This document shows, in pieces, positions 37,701-49,668 of a DNA stretch of 64,000 nucleotides (positions are counted from its first letter, which is position 1; the number at the start of each line of letters is the position of its first letter). The position numbers were made by a program, and so were the translations under genes. The notes below the pieces were generated by a model. That model saw nothing but the letters and a program-made list of their open reading frames with translations, was not told the DNA's origin and searched no databases. Source of the DNA: Paramecium octaurelia (Eukaryota > Ciliophora > Oligohymenophorea > Peniculida > Parameciidae); assembly GCA_905182995.1 (NCBI GenBank), contig CAJJDP010000057.1, positions 316,676 to 380,675 on the forward strand. Direction: 5' to 3'.

Positions 37701-40700
37701 CATTGTTCTAATATTCTCATTAACTTTGTAATTAAGTTAGTATTAAATGTTCAGCAAATGCTTAAGAGACTTAATGTATTACAATGACTGAGAATTGTAG
37801 TTTATATTAATAATCTAATTGCTTTTAGTCAAAAAATTCCTTCTGTTTTTATAATGGAACCACCTGTGCTAATATAAACACTATTACAAGTTGTTCAGAC
37901 ATTAAAGTTACTTCTAAAGCAATATGTGATAGATATGATGGATCCTAAAATCCTCTAGCTATCTGTACATTTGTCTCTGGAAATTCCAATTGTATTCCTA
38001 GAACATGCCAAAATTATCCTGATAATAAATTCTCACATTAAAATTGTTCGACTTGGTTGGCTACTTGCACCTAAAATATTGCAAAAACAAGTTGCATTAC
38101 TATGGAAAAAACTTGTGATTTGTACGTAGAAGGTACTTGTTATAAAAGTTAAAATTCATATTGTTAGTTTAATAGTACTTGTTTAAATGTAACAAGTACT
38201 TGTAGTCAAATAGCGGTTGACGAAAGATGCACTTAGAATTCTCTTTGCATGATAAATAATACATCAAAATGTGTTGATAAAACATGTGAAAATTATTAGA
38301 ATAGTGCTGGTTATACTCATAATGTTTGTTCTTCATTTTTAACAACATGCACAGTTTTGAAGGATTTAACTTAGTGTATGACTTTACTTGAAGATTGCAC
38401 GAAAAATTTAATTTAAAATTAATGTACAAAATCACTTTAAGGAGATTGTATTTGGCTTTAAAATAAATGCGTTGCTGCAACTTGTGACACGGTTACTGAT
38501 TGTGAATCTTATAATTGTATAGTTAAAAAATAGGCAGGTTGTACAAACTTATTAGAAAATTGCTCATTATATGCAACACAAATATAATGTAAGAAATCAC
38601 TTAATAAGATCTGTTATTGGAATGGTAGTAAATGTACAGATTTGACTTGCGAGAACTTAAAAGGAGTGGGTTTTAATAGTGTTAGTGATTGTAATTCTAT
38701 TTTAGACAGTTGCACTATAGATGGATCTAAGATACAATAATGTATGACAAAAAAGGAATGTTCATTATATTAATATGAGATTGAATGTAGTAAGGATGTA
38801 TTAAATAAAGAATGTTATTGGAAGAATAATGCTTGTAATTTAAAATCATGTAATGTATTAGTGTTAAGTTAATACAGTCATGTTAATTGTATGGATTAAA
38901 TAATTAATAATAAATAAAATATATGTACTATTAATGATAATGGAACTGGTTGCATTGAATTAAAGTAGTGTTCTTCATATAAATCAGAAAAGAATTGCAT
39001 AATAGGTATAGCAGGAGAATTGTGTGGATGGAAAAACGAGATTTGCAATGTTAAATCGTGTGATACAGCACCAATAAATGTAAGTACCCATGAAGATTGC
39101 TATAAGTATTTTAATGGATGTACAATTAATGCAACTAATGATGGATGTATAAAAATACCTGATTAATGTTCTTAAATGAATGAATCTTAATGTAAAACTG
39201 ACAATTGCACATGGCAAGATTCAAAATGTTAGGATAAGACTTGTTCAAATGCTCCACAAAATTTAATATCTGAATCATAATGTAATGCATACCTGAAAAA
39301 TTGCGGATTTGTTAATAATTAGAAATGTTTCTAGTTTTAATGTGAGGATGTAGAATTTAAAAGCCATCAAGAATGTTATGACAATTATAAATGTACTAGT
39401 AATGGATTTAGATGCACTGCAATACAAGAATAATGTTATTATTACACTACTCCAATTAGTTGTGTAATTGATGTAACAAAAAGTCCATGTACATGGGTTG
39501 AAAAATCACTTGAATGTCAAATCAGAAGATGTGATAATGCTCCTTAAAGCTTGATTACTAATGACTCATGTAATTTTTACTATCCTAATTGCACAACAAA
39601 AGCAGGAGGAGGATGCTAGGAATTACAAGAATTATGTACATCATATACAGTCTAAGAAGGTTGTTTGAAAACCGTCAATAAAACTCAATGCGTATGGGAT
39701 TCCAATTAATGTAGAGATAAATCATGTATAGATTTATTTGGTTCCAGTCATCCTTAATGTAATGGTTAGGATTCTAATTGCACTATAGGTTTGTAAGGCA
39801 AATGTGCAGTTTAAAACAATTGTTCTACCAAAGTAAATTAAGAAACTTGTATAGTTGGTACTGATGGTCCTTGTTTGTGGATCATTAAAAATAACAGTGG
39901 TCAATGTTATTAATATAATGATTGCACATCATTAAAATGGAAAACTGATTAAGAATGCAAATTGATATCACCTTTATGCACAACAAATGGGGATAATTGT
40001 ATTGCTATTCAAAAATGCTCATCAAATAAAATTTCTGGATGTTATACTGGAATTGATGGCCCTTGTATCCTCACTATAGATAGTAATAATATTAAGTCAT
40101 GTTAATTGTTTAAAAATTGCACGCAAGCGAAATTTACAACTCATGAAGAATGTTAAATAGCCAATATAAATTGTACCACAAATACTATTGACTCTTGTAT
40201 TGCTCTGAATGATAACTGTTCATCATACAAATTGGTGGGCTAATGTAAATAAAATAGTAAAGGAACATAATATACTGAAGATAATAATATTAATTCAACA
40301 GGAATTTGTATATGGGAATCTGGTTAATGTAGAGATTAATCTTGCTAAGATTTGAAAGGCAATAACCATGATGAATGTTCCAAATAATTAGTCTCATGCA
40401 CTTATAATTCTATTGGATGTATCTCTATTGCAAAATGTTCTTAATATTAAGATCAAAATACTTGTCTATCTGCTGTTGCATCTGATGGACTTTGTTTCTG
40501 GGATAAAAACATTTGTAGAATTAAATTATGTTTAGATATTTAAGAACCAAAATCATAAATCGATTGTTAATCAAATATGAATTCTTGCATCTACGATGAA
40601 GTTAATAAAATATGTGTTCAAAAATCAAATTGTTCCTCATATAAATCTGAATCATTATGTAACTAAGGTAGCATAACTGGATCATGTGTATGGTAGTCCA

Positions 40701-41155
40701 CTAAATGTGTAGATTATATTTAATGTAATATGGCTAATTCATCAGAAACTGTCTGCACTTCAAATTCTTTTTGTAATTGGGTCACCAAATTATCAAATCA
40801 ACAAAATTCTACTAATACAACAACGCAATAATGTGAAAGTTATACCTGTGCAACGTGGTACAACACTAAATAGAAATGCGAACCATTTCTATCATTTGAT
40901 AAGTCGACATATAATTATTGTAGCATGAACAATAATACTTGTGTTTCAATAAGTGTATCACAATTCGATTAAACAAATTGTTATTTATTTAGTAAATATA
41001 CATACACTTGGGATTAAACACTTTAAAATTGTGTGATTTGCCAAAAAGTAATTAATAATACTAATAATAATACAAATAACACAAATTAAACTATCGACTA
41101 AAAAGCATTCATTTTAAATATCTACATTTTTATGATTTTTTATACATTTTATTGA
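34760..41155 (+). CDS. Cysteine-rich surface-antigen-like protein (2131 aa)
   Basis: One intronless frame of 2132 codons runs from ATG 34760 to TGA 41153-41155. It starts with a signal peptide (MIILILIQVVNS, cleavage before QVCNCG). The whole body then repeats a cysteine-periodic unit of about 65-80 residues. Typical pieces are CTWMDTYCSDRYC, ECESYLSGCTTQAGGGC and CKNAPIIENIDHNYC, with the CxW and GGC spacing of the Paramecium surface antigen domain. The tail is Asn/Thr-rich (NTNNNTNNT) and ends in a hydrophobic segment (AFILNIYIFMIFYTFY), expected of a GPI-anchor signal. Such proteins coat the cell and cilia and are expressed one at a time in classical antigenic variation; whether this one is a true immobilisation antigen or a related protein is unclear. 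Start choice rests on the signal peptide. It lies between two inverted multi-kinase genes. Confidence 0.9.
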
Positions 41156-41219
41156 TATAAATTTTATCATAATTGTTTATCAAAATTAAATATAATTCTA
41201 TAACATAATAAAAAAGAAA

Positions 41220-44200
41220 ATGTAGGCATATGCTCCTTAAAATTCATTATAATCTTAGGAATATCCAAATAGGTAATATACCTTATCACAGATGCTTTCT
41301 CATGATGGAGAAACAATCGTTTATGAAGGGAAACTAAAAGATAATGAAAATGAACTTAATGTTGCTATAAAATGTTATAGTAAGAATTAAGACTCTGAAC
41401 TAGAATTTATTGATTGGATAATCTCTTAATAAAAACAGAAATAAGCAGGATTGATTATAGAAATCTATGAAAAAATTTAAGCTAATGAGAAAACATATAT
41501 AATCACCGAATTCAGTAGCCTTAATTTATACAACTATTTAAAATAGAACCAATCATTGAGTAAATCTGATAAAGTTGACATGTGTGCTTAAGTAATTACT
41601 TTTATTTTTATTATAGACCTTGGAAGCTATTTTATTTTTGCATAATAATTAGTATTTTAAAGGATAGATCTAATCAGAAAATTTCGTGCTAGCGGGAAAT
41701 ATCTTTAAATTAGCGAACTTTGGATTCAAGAAATTCTATTAAAAAGCTGATGAACATTAAAAATCAATTGATATTAGATCTTTGGGATATTTATTTTATG
41801 AAATATCTAAAGGAGAAAAGTTGTTGTAAGGTAAATTTTTTAATTTATTTTAGGAGTAACAGATTTAGAAAGTGACAAACATAATGATTTTAATTATGAT
41901 GAAATTATTCCGAAAGTCAATGATATATCATGGCAATAGATGTCAAATTTAATTATAGAAATGATACAAAACAAATTACATGATATCTCAAAAGTAAAAG
42001 AAGGTTTGAAAAATTTAAAAGATCAATAATCATAAGCTCCTTCCACATACTTTAATAATTATCAATAGCAAGTTAATTCAATTTTGGAAGCTCCGACAGA
42101 TTAGTTTGCGAAACGTTATTTTGTTTTAAGTAAACTTCTAGGAGATGGAGGAGAAGGAGCTGTTTATTAAGCAAGATCAGTAAATGAAACAATTTACTCT
42201 ACAGATGTTGCTTTGAAAATGTAATAAAAGATGAAAGAAGGTGAACTCAAATTTATTGATTTTTTGATTGATTACTAGAAAAATACAGAATAAAGTGCAT
42301 TTCAAAAAAGCAATTTGATTAGAGTTTATGAAAGGTTTGAATATTAATAGTAATAAGTATTGATTATGGAACTTGGAGGAAAAGATATGAATTCTGTTTT
42401 AAAAAAAAGTCAACTAACATAATTATAAAAAGAATAAATATGTTTATAAGTAATAATTTGATATTAGATCTTAGATTGCTTAATCAATTGCATTTCTTCA
42501 TAAATACCAAATTATTCATAGAGATATTAAACCTGAAAACTTTATATAAGTAGGTTCCATTTTCAAATTAATAGATTTTGGTTTAGTAAAACAAAGAGAA
42601 CAAAATTTAAGATAGACAAAAATGGTAGGATCCCCACAGTATTAAGCTCCAGAGATAATCAATGGATCAGATGATTATACAGCTTCTGTTGACATTTGGT
42701 CTTTAGGATGTCTATTTTTTGAAATATTCAAAGAATCACCATTATTTAATGGTATTCATTTTATTCTATATTAAGGTTTATCTATAAGGGAAGTATAATA
42801 ATCAATTTTTAATTATTGCAGAAATTAACAATAAGTACAATTTTAAATTCAATAATTACCAATCAGAGAAGAATTAAAAAATTTACTTTCATTAATGATT
42901 GATCCAATACCTCACAAAAGACCTAATATCGATTATGTCCAAAAACAATTCTAACTCAAATTCTAATCTAAANNNNNNNNNNNNNNNNNNNNNNNNNNNN
43001 NNNNNNNNNNNNNNNNNNNNNNNNNNNNNNNNNNNNNNNNNNNNNNNNNNNNNNNNNNNNNNNNNNNNNNNNNNNNNNNNNNNNNNNNNNNNNNNNNNNN
43101 NNNNNNNNNNNNNNNNNNNNNNNNNNNNNNNNNNNNNNNNNNNNNNNNNNNNNNNNNNNNNNNNNNNNNNNNNNNNNNNNNNNNNNNNNNNNNNNNNNNN
43201 NNNNNNNNNNNNNNNNNNNNNNNNNNNNNNNNNNNNNNNNNNNNNNNNNNNNNNNNNNNNNNNNNNNNNNNNNNNNNNNNNNNNNNNNNNNNNNNNNNNN
43301 NNNNNNNNNNNNNNNNNNNNNNNNNNNNNNNNNNNNNNNNNNNNNNNNNNNNNNNNNNNNNNNNNNNNNNNNNNNNNNNNNNNNNNNNNNNNNNNNNNNN
43401 NNNNNNNNNNNNNNNNNNNNNNNNNNNNNNNNNNNNNNNNNNNNNNNNNNNNNNNNNNNNNNNNNNNNNNNNNNNNNNNNNNNNNNNNNNNNNNNNNNNN
43501 NNNNNNNNNNNNNNNNNNNNNNNNNNNNNNNNNNNNNNNNNNNNNNNNNNNNNNNNNNNNNNNNNNNNNNNNNNNNNNNNNNNNNNNNNNNNNNNNNNNN
43601 NNNNNNNNNNNNNNNNNNNNNNNNNNNNNNNNATCAATAGCAAGTTAATTCAATTTTGGAAGCTCCGACAGATTAGTTTGCGAAACGTTATTTTGTTTTA
43701 AGTAAACTTCTAGGAGATGGAGGAGAAGGAGCTGTTTATTAAGCAAGATCAGTAAATGAAACAATTTACTCTACAGATGTTGCTTTGAAAATGTAATAAA
43801 AGATGAAAGAAGGTGAACTCAAATTTATTGATTTTTTGATTGATTACTAGAAAAATACAGAATAAAGTGCATTTCAAAAAAGCAATTTGATTAGAGTTTA
43901 TGAAAGGTTTGAATATTAATAGTAATAAGTATTGATTATGGAACTTGGAGGAAAAGATATGAATTCTGTTTTAAAAAAAAGTCAACTAACATAATTATAA
44001 AAAGAATAAATATGTTTATAAGTAATAATTTGATATTAGATCTTAGATTGCTTAATCAATTGCATTTCTTCATAAATACCAAATTATTCATAGAGATATT
44101 AAACCTGAAAACTTTATATAAGTAGGTTCCATTTTCAAATTAATAGATTTTGGTTTAGTAAAACAAAGAGAACAAAATTTAAGATAGACAAAAATGGTAG

Positions 44201-44580
44201 GATCCCCACAGTATTAAGCTCCAGAGATAATCAATGGATCAGATGATTATACAGCTTCTGTTGACATTTGGTCTTTAGGATGTCTATTTTTTGAAATATT
44301 CAAAGAATCACCATTATTTAATGGTATTCATTTTATTCTATATTAAGGTTTATCTATAAGGGAAGTATAATAATCAATTTTTAATTATTGCAGAAATTAA
44401 CAATAAGTACAATTTTAAATTCAATAATTACCAATCAGAGAAGAATTAAAAAATTTACTTTCATTAATGATTGATCCAATACCTCACAAAAGACCTAATA
44501 TCGATTATGTCCAAAAACAATTCTAACTCAAATTCTAATCTAAAATACAATACTTCTAGAGAAGTAGTCCCTGTAAATGA
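41220..44580 (+). CDS. Pseudokinase-kinase tandem protein (right gene; gapped)
   Basis: From ATG 41220 (MQAYAPQNSLQSQEYPN) the first domain keeps the kinase outline (VYEGKL, NVAIKCY, a hinge YIITEFSSLNLYNYL). Its catalytic loop is FKGQIQSENF instead of HRDxKxEN and NFG replaces DFG, so it is a pseudokinase. After 42061 the sequence is essentially the same as the last domain of the left gene: GDGGEGAVY, HRDIKPEN (near 42520), DFG, GSPQYQAPE. The stop is TGA 44578-44580. Introns of 23-25 nt (for example about 41594-41618 and 42450-42474) fit. The active domain is duplicated on both sides of the N-run 42973-43632, most likely an assembly artefact. Compared with the left gene it lacks the first active kinase domain. 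Confidence 0.75.
42061..42972. repeat. Kinase-domain segment, right arm, copy 1
   Basis: This 912-bp stretch recurs at 43633-44544 across the N-run and is the reverse complement of 30167-31078 in the left arm. Confidence 0.9.
42973..43632. other. Assembly gap (660 N)
   Basis: A run of N lies inside the active kinase domain of the right gene, flanked by the same 912-bp sequence on both sides. Confidence 0.98.
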
Positions 44581-45932
44581 TTATATCATTATTTATATTT
44601 AGAAATTATTTTTTGAAGAGTTAAAGTATAAATTTATAATTGCATACAATTCAATTCATTAAACAATAAAAAAAAAGGATAATTTTAAATTTCCTTAAAG
44701 ATAAGCAAGTCGATCTGGGTTGGAAATTATATCTTTTTAAATGTTTTAGACTTTTTAAATTTTTATAACAGCTAATCTGAGTTAAATAAGAGAAAACTGC
44801 TGATATAAGTTTAATAGCATTATATATTAAAATGATTGAGGATATAATTTTATATAATGTATTTAATTACTAAATCAAAATAATATGTAACCATTTTTCA
44901 CAATTCGTTTTAATTGCAATATTTTTTCTATTTAATTAATTTTGATTTGAATCATAAATAAGTTTATTTTATTATTCCAGTATATGTTTGCAAACATATT
45001 CTGGGAGTAAAATTAAGAAGGAGGGTAAAAGGATTAATTACAAGTTTTAGGAGATTATCAATTAATTATGGCATAAAAGCAGTCAATAATAAGCCTTTTA
45101 CTCAAACAAGGATTTGTCTATTTTAGATTAACCAAGTGTTATAGGATTCATCTATCATGAAATCTAAGCCAAATAGTTCAAATGTATTTTCTGTATTTTC
45201 TCTTTTAACTGACCTAAAAGCTCAGCAACAACTTTAAAATACTCTAAAGCAATATATTTCATTCTCTCATAAACTTGATTGAATTATTTCTAGTTGTAAA
45301 GTTGGTTTTAAGACCATACTGATTACTATATTTCCTATATTCTATTTTTAAAAATTGTTGAATTCTATAGTAAATCTTAAATTCTCCAAAAGATACCATA
45401 TTCCTTTCTCAAAATTGACATAGTCTTCGGAACCTTTCATCATTTGTTAAATGTATCATTTTATTTGATAAATTGTTTCGATTGAATTCTTTTGAGGATG
45501 TCTGATGTAGCCATCTTAATACCAATATCCTTTCTATTGGCGATTAATCCCTGTAAAAGGTATGATTGAATATCAAATTTTCTTTAGTATATTATAAGGG
45601 ATTGGTGATATATTGTTGACCAATGAAGGTTTTTTAAGATCCATCTTTTTGTTATTGACTTCCTTTTTAACAAAAATTCAGTTATTCAGTGAAATTTTCA
45701 ATTAGGTAATTTTCCAATTCGAATTTATTATTAATGTGATAATTTAAAGAAAGGAACTCATTTTTGGAATTTTATTCACAATACATTTGTCATCTTGGGG
45801 AATAAATTCTTTTTGGAATCCAAATGAGTATTAATGTAGATATGATTATGCAATGAAGTTGATGTTGTTATCTCATATATTCGAACATTATTGCAAAGCT
45901 GCACACATTGCTCTTAATTTAATAATTTAATT
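43633..45932. repeat. Right arm of the large inverted repeat
   Basis: It equals the reverse complement of 27420-27624 plus 28984-31078. It stops exactly at the single n at 45933, with unrelated sequence beyond. That abrupt end suggests that one repeat contig was placed on both sides of the central unique contig. Confidence 0.88.
45058..45932 (-). pseudogene. Decayed TTLL gene, right-arm copy (5' truncated)
   Basis: This is the minus-strand copy of the TTLL relic, with the same frame breaks and the same IHLTND, FELFGLDFMIDE and TNPCL pieces. It is cut at the single n at 45933, so the N-terminal half present in the left arm is missing. It converges on the right multi-kinase gene as in the left arm. 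Confidence 0.65.
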
Positions 45933-45933
45933 N
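45933..45933. other. Assembly join (single n)
   Basis: A lone n separates the right inverted-repeat arm from unrelated sequence carrying the next gene. Confidence 0.9.
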
Positions 45934-45945
45934 TCAAATTTGATT

Positions 45946-46356
45946 ATGTCCACTAGTAACAACTAAACAGGAGAACAAAAAACAATGGCTATTTTTTAAA
46001 CAACTCATGAAATCAAGTTTAATGAACCCAAAAATAACGAAAGACAATAGAAATAAAATGAAATTTTATCTAAAATAGATTAAAACATTAAAGAATACAT
46101 CGAATTATCATTTGAAAATTGCAATTAAGATTGTTAAAAAAAAATTGCAGAAGTACAAAAGAATATTAAAGATGTTTTAATATAACATTCATTAGGACAA
46201 AATAATTGGAATCCATCGTAAAAAAACCCCTAATTCTGTTAAGGACCTCGTCTATAGGTATCAAATTAAATTATTAATAATGGCAAATTCCCCTAAAGTA
46301 GGAATTATACTCAGCAATAAACAACTAACATGAATAATTTTAATTCAGGATAATGA
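45946..46356 (+). CDS. Small Gln/Asn-rich protein (136 aa)
   Basis: An uninterrupted ciliate-code frame of 137 codons runs from ATG 45946 to TGA 46354-46356. The first half is moderately helical (EILSKIDQNIKEYIELSF, QKKIAEVQKNIKDVLIQ). The second half is Gln/Asn/Pro-rich and probably disordered (FPQSRNYTQQQTTNMNNF). No signal peptide, membrane segment or known domain is seen. The start lies only 12 bases after the assembly join at 45933, so the real upstream region is missing and an earlier start cannot be excluded. Function is unknown. Confidence 0.65.
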
Positions 46357-46879
46357 TGAGTATTAACATCGATTATGTTATTAATGCACAAACATATATA
46401 TATGAATTGTTAAATCTGTCTCAGCTTTTTGATATATATTAAAAGTAAGAACCTTAATTTAGTTAATTAAATAAAATCTAGGAGTTTTCATTAAATTTAA
46501 TTTATTTGTGCTTATTTTCAATACGAATTCTTCAATCTATCTATAAAGCATAAACTTTAGAAGATAAAAGATAATGATGTAGAATTAAGCATAATCTTTA
46601 AGGGAATAAGGACCTATCGATTTATTGATCTTAAAAATTTATAGGGTACATTCATAGATTAATAAAAAAAAATATATATGATAATAAGAATCTCTTCAGG
46701 GTGTACGAGTTTTATCAATAATTAAAGTTTAGTTGCACTAGTTAACAAATACTATTGTTTGCAAATACTAATTTATTTCTAATCTATCTCCACTTGACTA
46801 TTTCAATTCTGTAAACTTTAAATATATCTCTTTAATACATAACCAATCATTTAAATTCCATTACTATTCATATACTAAC
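46357..46879. other. AT-rich intergenic stretch
   Basis: No supported gene. A minus-strand run stays open to about 46695 as an extension of the MORN relic, but it contains no MORN motif. Confidence 0.5.
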
Positions 46880-47625
46880 CAAATCCTAAAATTTATCCTT
46901 TTGTAAAATTTCTGTAAAGAGTGAGCCATCATTCCATTAAAAGTTCCTTGTCCATGAAATGCTTTCTTTTAGAACTAACCTTCATATCTAAAATATAAAT
47001 TTTCATACTTCGAGCCATCACTCAAAATTAAAATACCTCCCTCCTTTTTCCCATTTGAAAATTAACCAAAATATTTGCTTCCATCACATTTAATTTCCTA
47101 TACTTCACCCTATATTGCATTATCAATCCGTAGTCCTATTCATTTTTTCATTATTATACATTTCAATAATTTATCTTAAGATTTAAAGATTCCGAACCCA
47201 TTTGTTTTTCCATATTAAAAATTGCATTCAAAACAGAGTTAAATTAGAAATAAATTATACCTGTCTCAATTTGCATAATTCATTCTACAATAACCCTCTA
47301 ATTGATCATTTTCCCATTTGCTAAATATCATGTAATATTCTTTACCCTTCTAATAAATTTCCTATTTTTGGCCATATCTAAACTCCTACCCCTTATTTTT
47401 GGTAATTTTCCATTATTCCATAATAAATACAATCATCATTTTATTTAATCAACTGATAATTAGTTTTTTGAATTAAACTGTCTAACTTCTATTTTAAATG
47501 TTGGGGTAGATCCCTGATAACTTCCAAGAGTCTTGAATCTAAAGCAGGGCTACATTATCTAGAATTGTCATCATCAGCTAAAATTACTTTTATATCGAGT
47601 ACTTTCGTTTAATTATCTTAAACAT
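46880..47625 (-). pseudogene. MORN-repeat protein relic
   Basis: Minus-strand pieces carry MORN repeats: YYGIMENYQKQGVG, WENDQLEGYCRMNYAN, NGFGIFKS, CDGSKYFGQFSNGKKEGG and YEGQFQKKAFHGQGTFNG. MORN repeats bind membranes or act as scaffolds, often in cilia and the cell cortex. A 25-nt GTA...TAG intron (about 47326-47350) cleanly joins the first two repeats. However, a TGA at 47266-47268 stands where the repeat expects Gly (YAN-stop-DRY), the following intron candidate lacks an AG end, and a frameshift is needed near 47140. I therefore call a decayed gene. The upstream part (VLDIKVILADDDNSR) may be the N-terminus, but no start codon in that frame is certain. Confidence 0.6.
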
Positions 47626-48502
47626 GGATTTTTTTGAGAATAAGTTCAAAGATTAATAATAATTAATTAAAAGATAAGGAAATGAGATATAACAAATTAA
47701 ATAAGAATGTTATTTAGAAATTTTACATTTCTTTCTTAGAAGTAAAACAGTGTTAAGAAGAAGAAGCTTACTGTTATCGCTAATCTCTTTTTAGTACTTT
47801 TCTAGAATAATTTTACTTGAATTTACATTTCAACATATTTATTTTCGCTTAAAAATTAAAAATTAATGATGTTTGTGGACAATTCTACCAAATAAATAAT
47901 TTAGATTAGTTTAGAATTCTGTTTAATGAAAAAGCATTAAATTAATTGAGAAATCTAAATTTTAAACTAATATTTAAAACAGCTATGAATGTATGAACTA
48001 ATTTAATTTAGAAACGAAATTTATTTTAAAGTTTCAAATATTTGGAAAAACACTATTAATCATTTTAAATGAAAAAATAAAATACTCCAAAATGTGAATT
48101 TCCTCAGAAAACTTAAATTTAAACTATTTTTAAGTTAAATATATTCAAAAATAAGCAAATTATTTGTTACATATTTAGTGATATTTTGTGAAAAGGTGAA
48201 CAAACAAAAAAATTAGCGAATATTAAATAGTTGAGTAGCAGTTAACACCAAAATAGTTGTATAAATATAATATTATTCATAAATTTTAGTATTGTTTTTA
48301 TCTTAACTATTATATTATGAAATAGTCAATTAATGGACTCAATCATAAATTTTCTTTTGTATAGCTGATTCCTTTTTATTATGAATCTTATTTTCAAAGT
48401 AACAAGGAAAATCATAAGAAGAAAGGTTGCAAAACACTAAATCGATTGGGCATAAGAAACTACAATAAATTTGTTTATATTATTATTATTAATGTGAACA
48501 GA
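47626..48502. other. AT-rich gene-free stretch
   Basis: No coding frame with convincing composition was found on either strand. There are many short A and T runs. It presumably holds the 3' region of the trichocyst protein gene and unassigned spacer. Confidence 0.55.
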
Positions 48503-49629
48503 TCACTTTCTTCCAAGGGAAGTTTGTGAGGCCAATGATCTGACTTAATCTTTGAAGAGTTGAATAACAACATCAATAATAGCGTTTTCCTCTAAAGATA
48601 AATTATATTGATACCTTATCTTCTAGCAGTTTCTGAAGCATAAAATTCTCTCTTTTCTTCCAAATCAGCAGTGGCTCCGGCAACTGCATTTAATGAATCT
48701 TTCCACAATTTGAGGGCTTTGGCTTATTGAGCAAGGACAGCAGGGAGTTACTTGAAAAATAGATGTTACTGATACAGTTTCTAATTTTTCAACAAGAGAA
48801 GTTCTTCTTTCATGTTCAGAGTTCAACCAGTCAACTTCAGAATTGGTGTCTGAGACATATTTAGCTAGAGCGAATGCAGCATGGATTTCTTATTCTTAGA
48901 GTGTGGCAAGAGTAGATTCCAATTCACTTTATAAATCTTATAAGATAGCAAGGACTTATTCTCCTGTAGTTCCATCTCTTTTCACTTCTGCAAGGGATTG
49001 GAATTTTTGAAGGGCATCTTATTAGAAAAGATGACTGTATGCAGATAATTTATCAGCAATTGTTTAAGCTTTTTCAACAAGTTCAACTCCAGCATTATTA
49101 GTTAGAAAACCTGCAACGTCTTATTCCAAGAGTTAAACAACACCAATTGCATCAGCATGATCAGCAAGTGACTTAACAAAAAGTCCATTGGCCCAACATC
49201 TTTAATCTTGGAGTTGAGCATTTCTTCTTTCGATTTCAGCAAGTCTTGATTCAGCCCAAGCTAACCATGAATATCCATCCTAAGATATATATGGAATATA
49301 CTCTAATTTATGCTTCAACATCTGTTCTGACAGCTCCTAAAGCTTCCCATTATTATTTGTTAAGTGAAGCAACATTTGTCAAGTCACCAATAACTTAAGA
49401 GAAGATTTCTAGAAGGATATAGGAAGATGAAGGTACCTTCGTCTGTGTTATTCTTTTTATCAGCAGCAGCTTGAACATTTACATTCTCTGTTTTAAGATC
49501 TCGCAAAAGGTTATATACTGATTCGACAGCATCATTTCCTCTTGTTCCTGTCTAAAGAAGGACAGCAAATTTGTTTGTATCTAAGGCAAATATTGCAGCC
49601 ACTAAGCAAATTATGGTAAGAGCTCTCAT
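48503..49629 (-). CDS. Trichocyst matrix protein (342 aa)
   Basis: The ATG at 49629 starts a signal peptide (MRALTIICLVAAIFALDTN). Four introns of 28, 22, 25 and 23 nt give exactly 343 codons to TGA 48503-48505. The mature protein is rich in Ala, Leu, Glu and Gln and forms long helices (WLAWAESRLAEIERRNAQLQ, LQSELESTLATLQEQEIHAA, SEVDWLNSEHERRTSLVEKL). These are hallmarks of the trichocyst matrix protein family. Its members are made as precursors, cleaved, and crystallise in the secretory organelle. On calcium-triggered exocytosis the matrix expands into a rod. The two-halves pattern of similar helical segments fits the known two-domain precursor. A decayed family member lies at 56768. Identification is strong; the exact subfamily is not assigned. 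Confidence 0.9.
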
Positions 49630-49668
49630 AATTTTAATTTTTAATATTGTCAAAAACGGGCACATTAT

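Noticed and set aside
47323-47352. Frameshift between the first MORN repeats
   Set aside because: A 25-nt GTA...TAG intron joins LEG to KWENDQ cleanly, so this particular break is normal splicing; other breaks in the relic remain.
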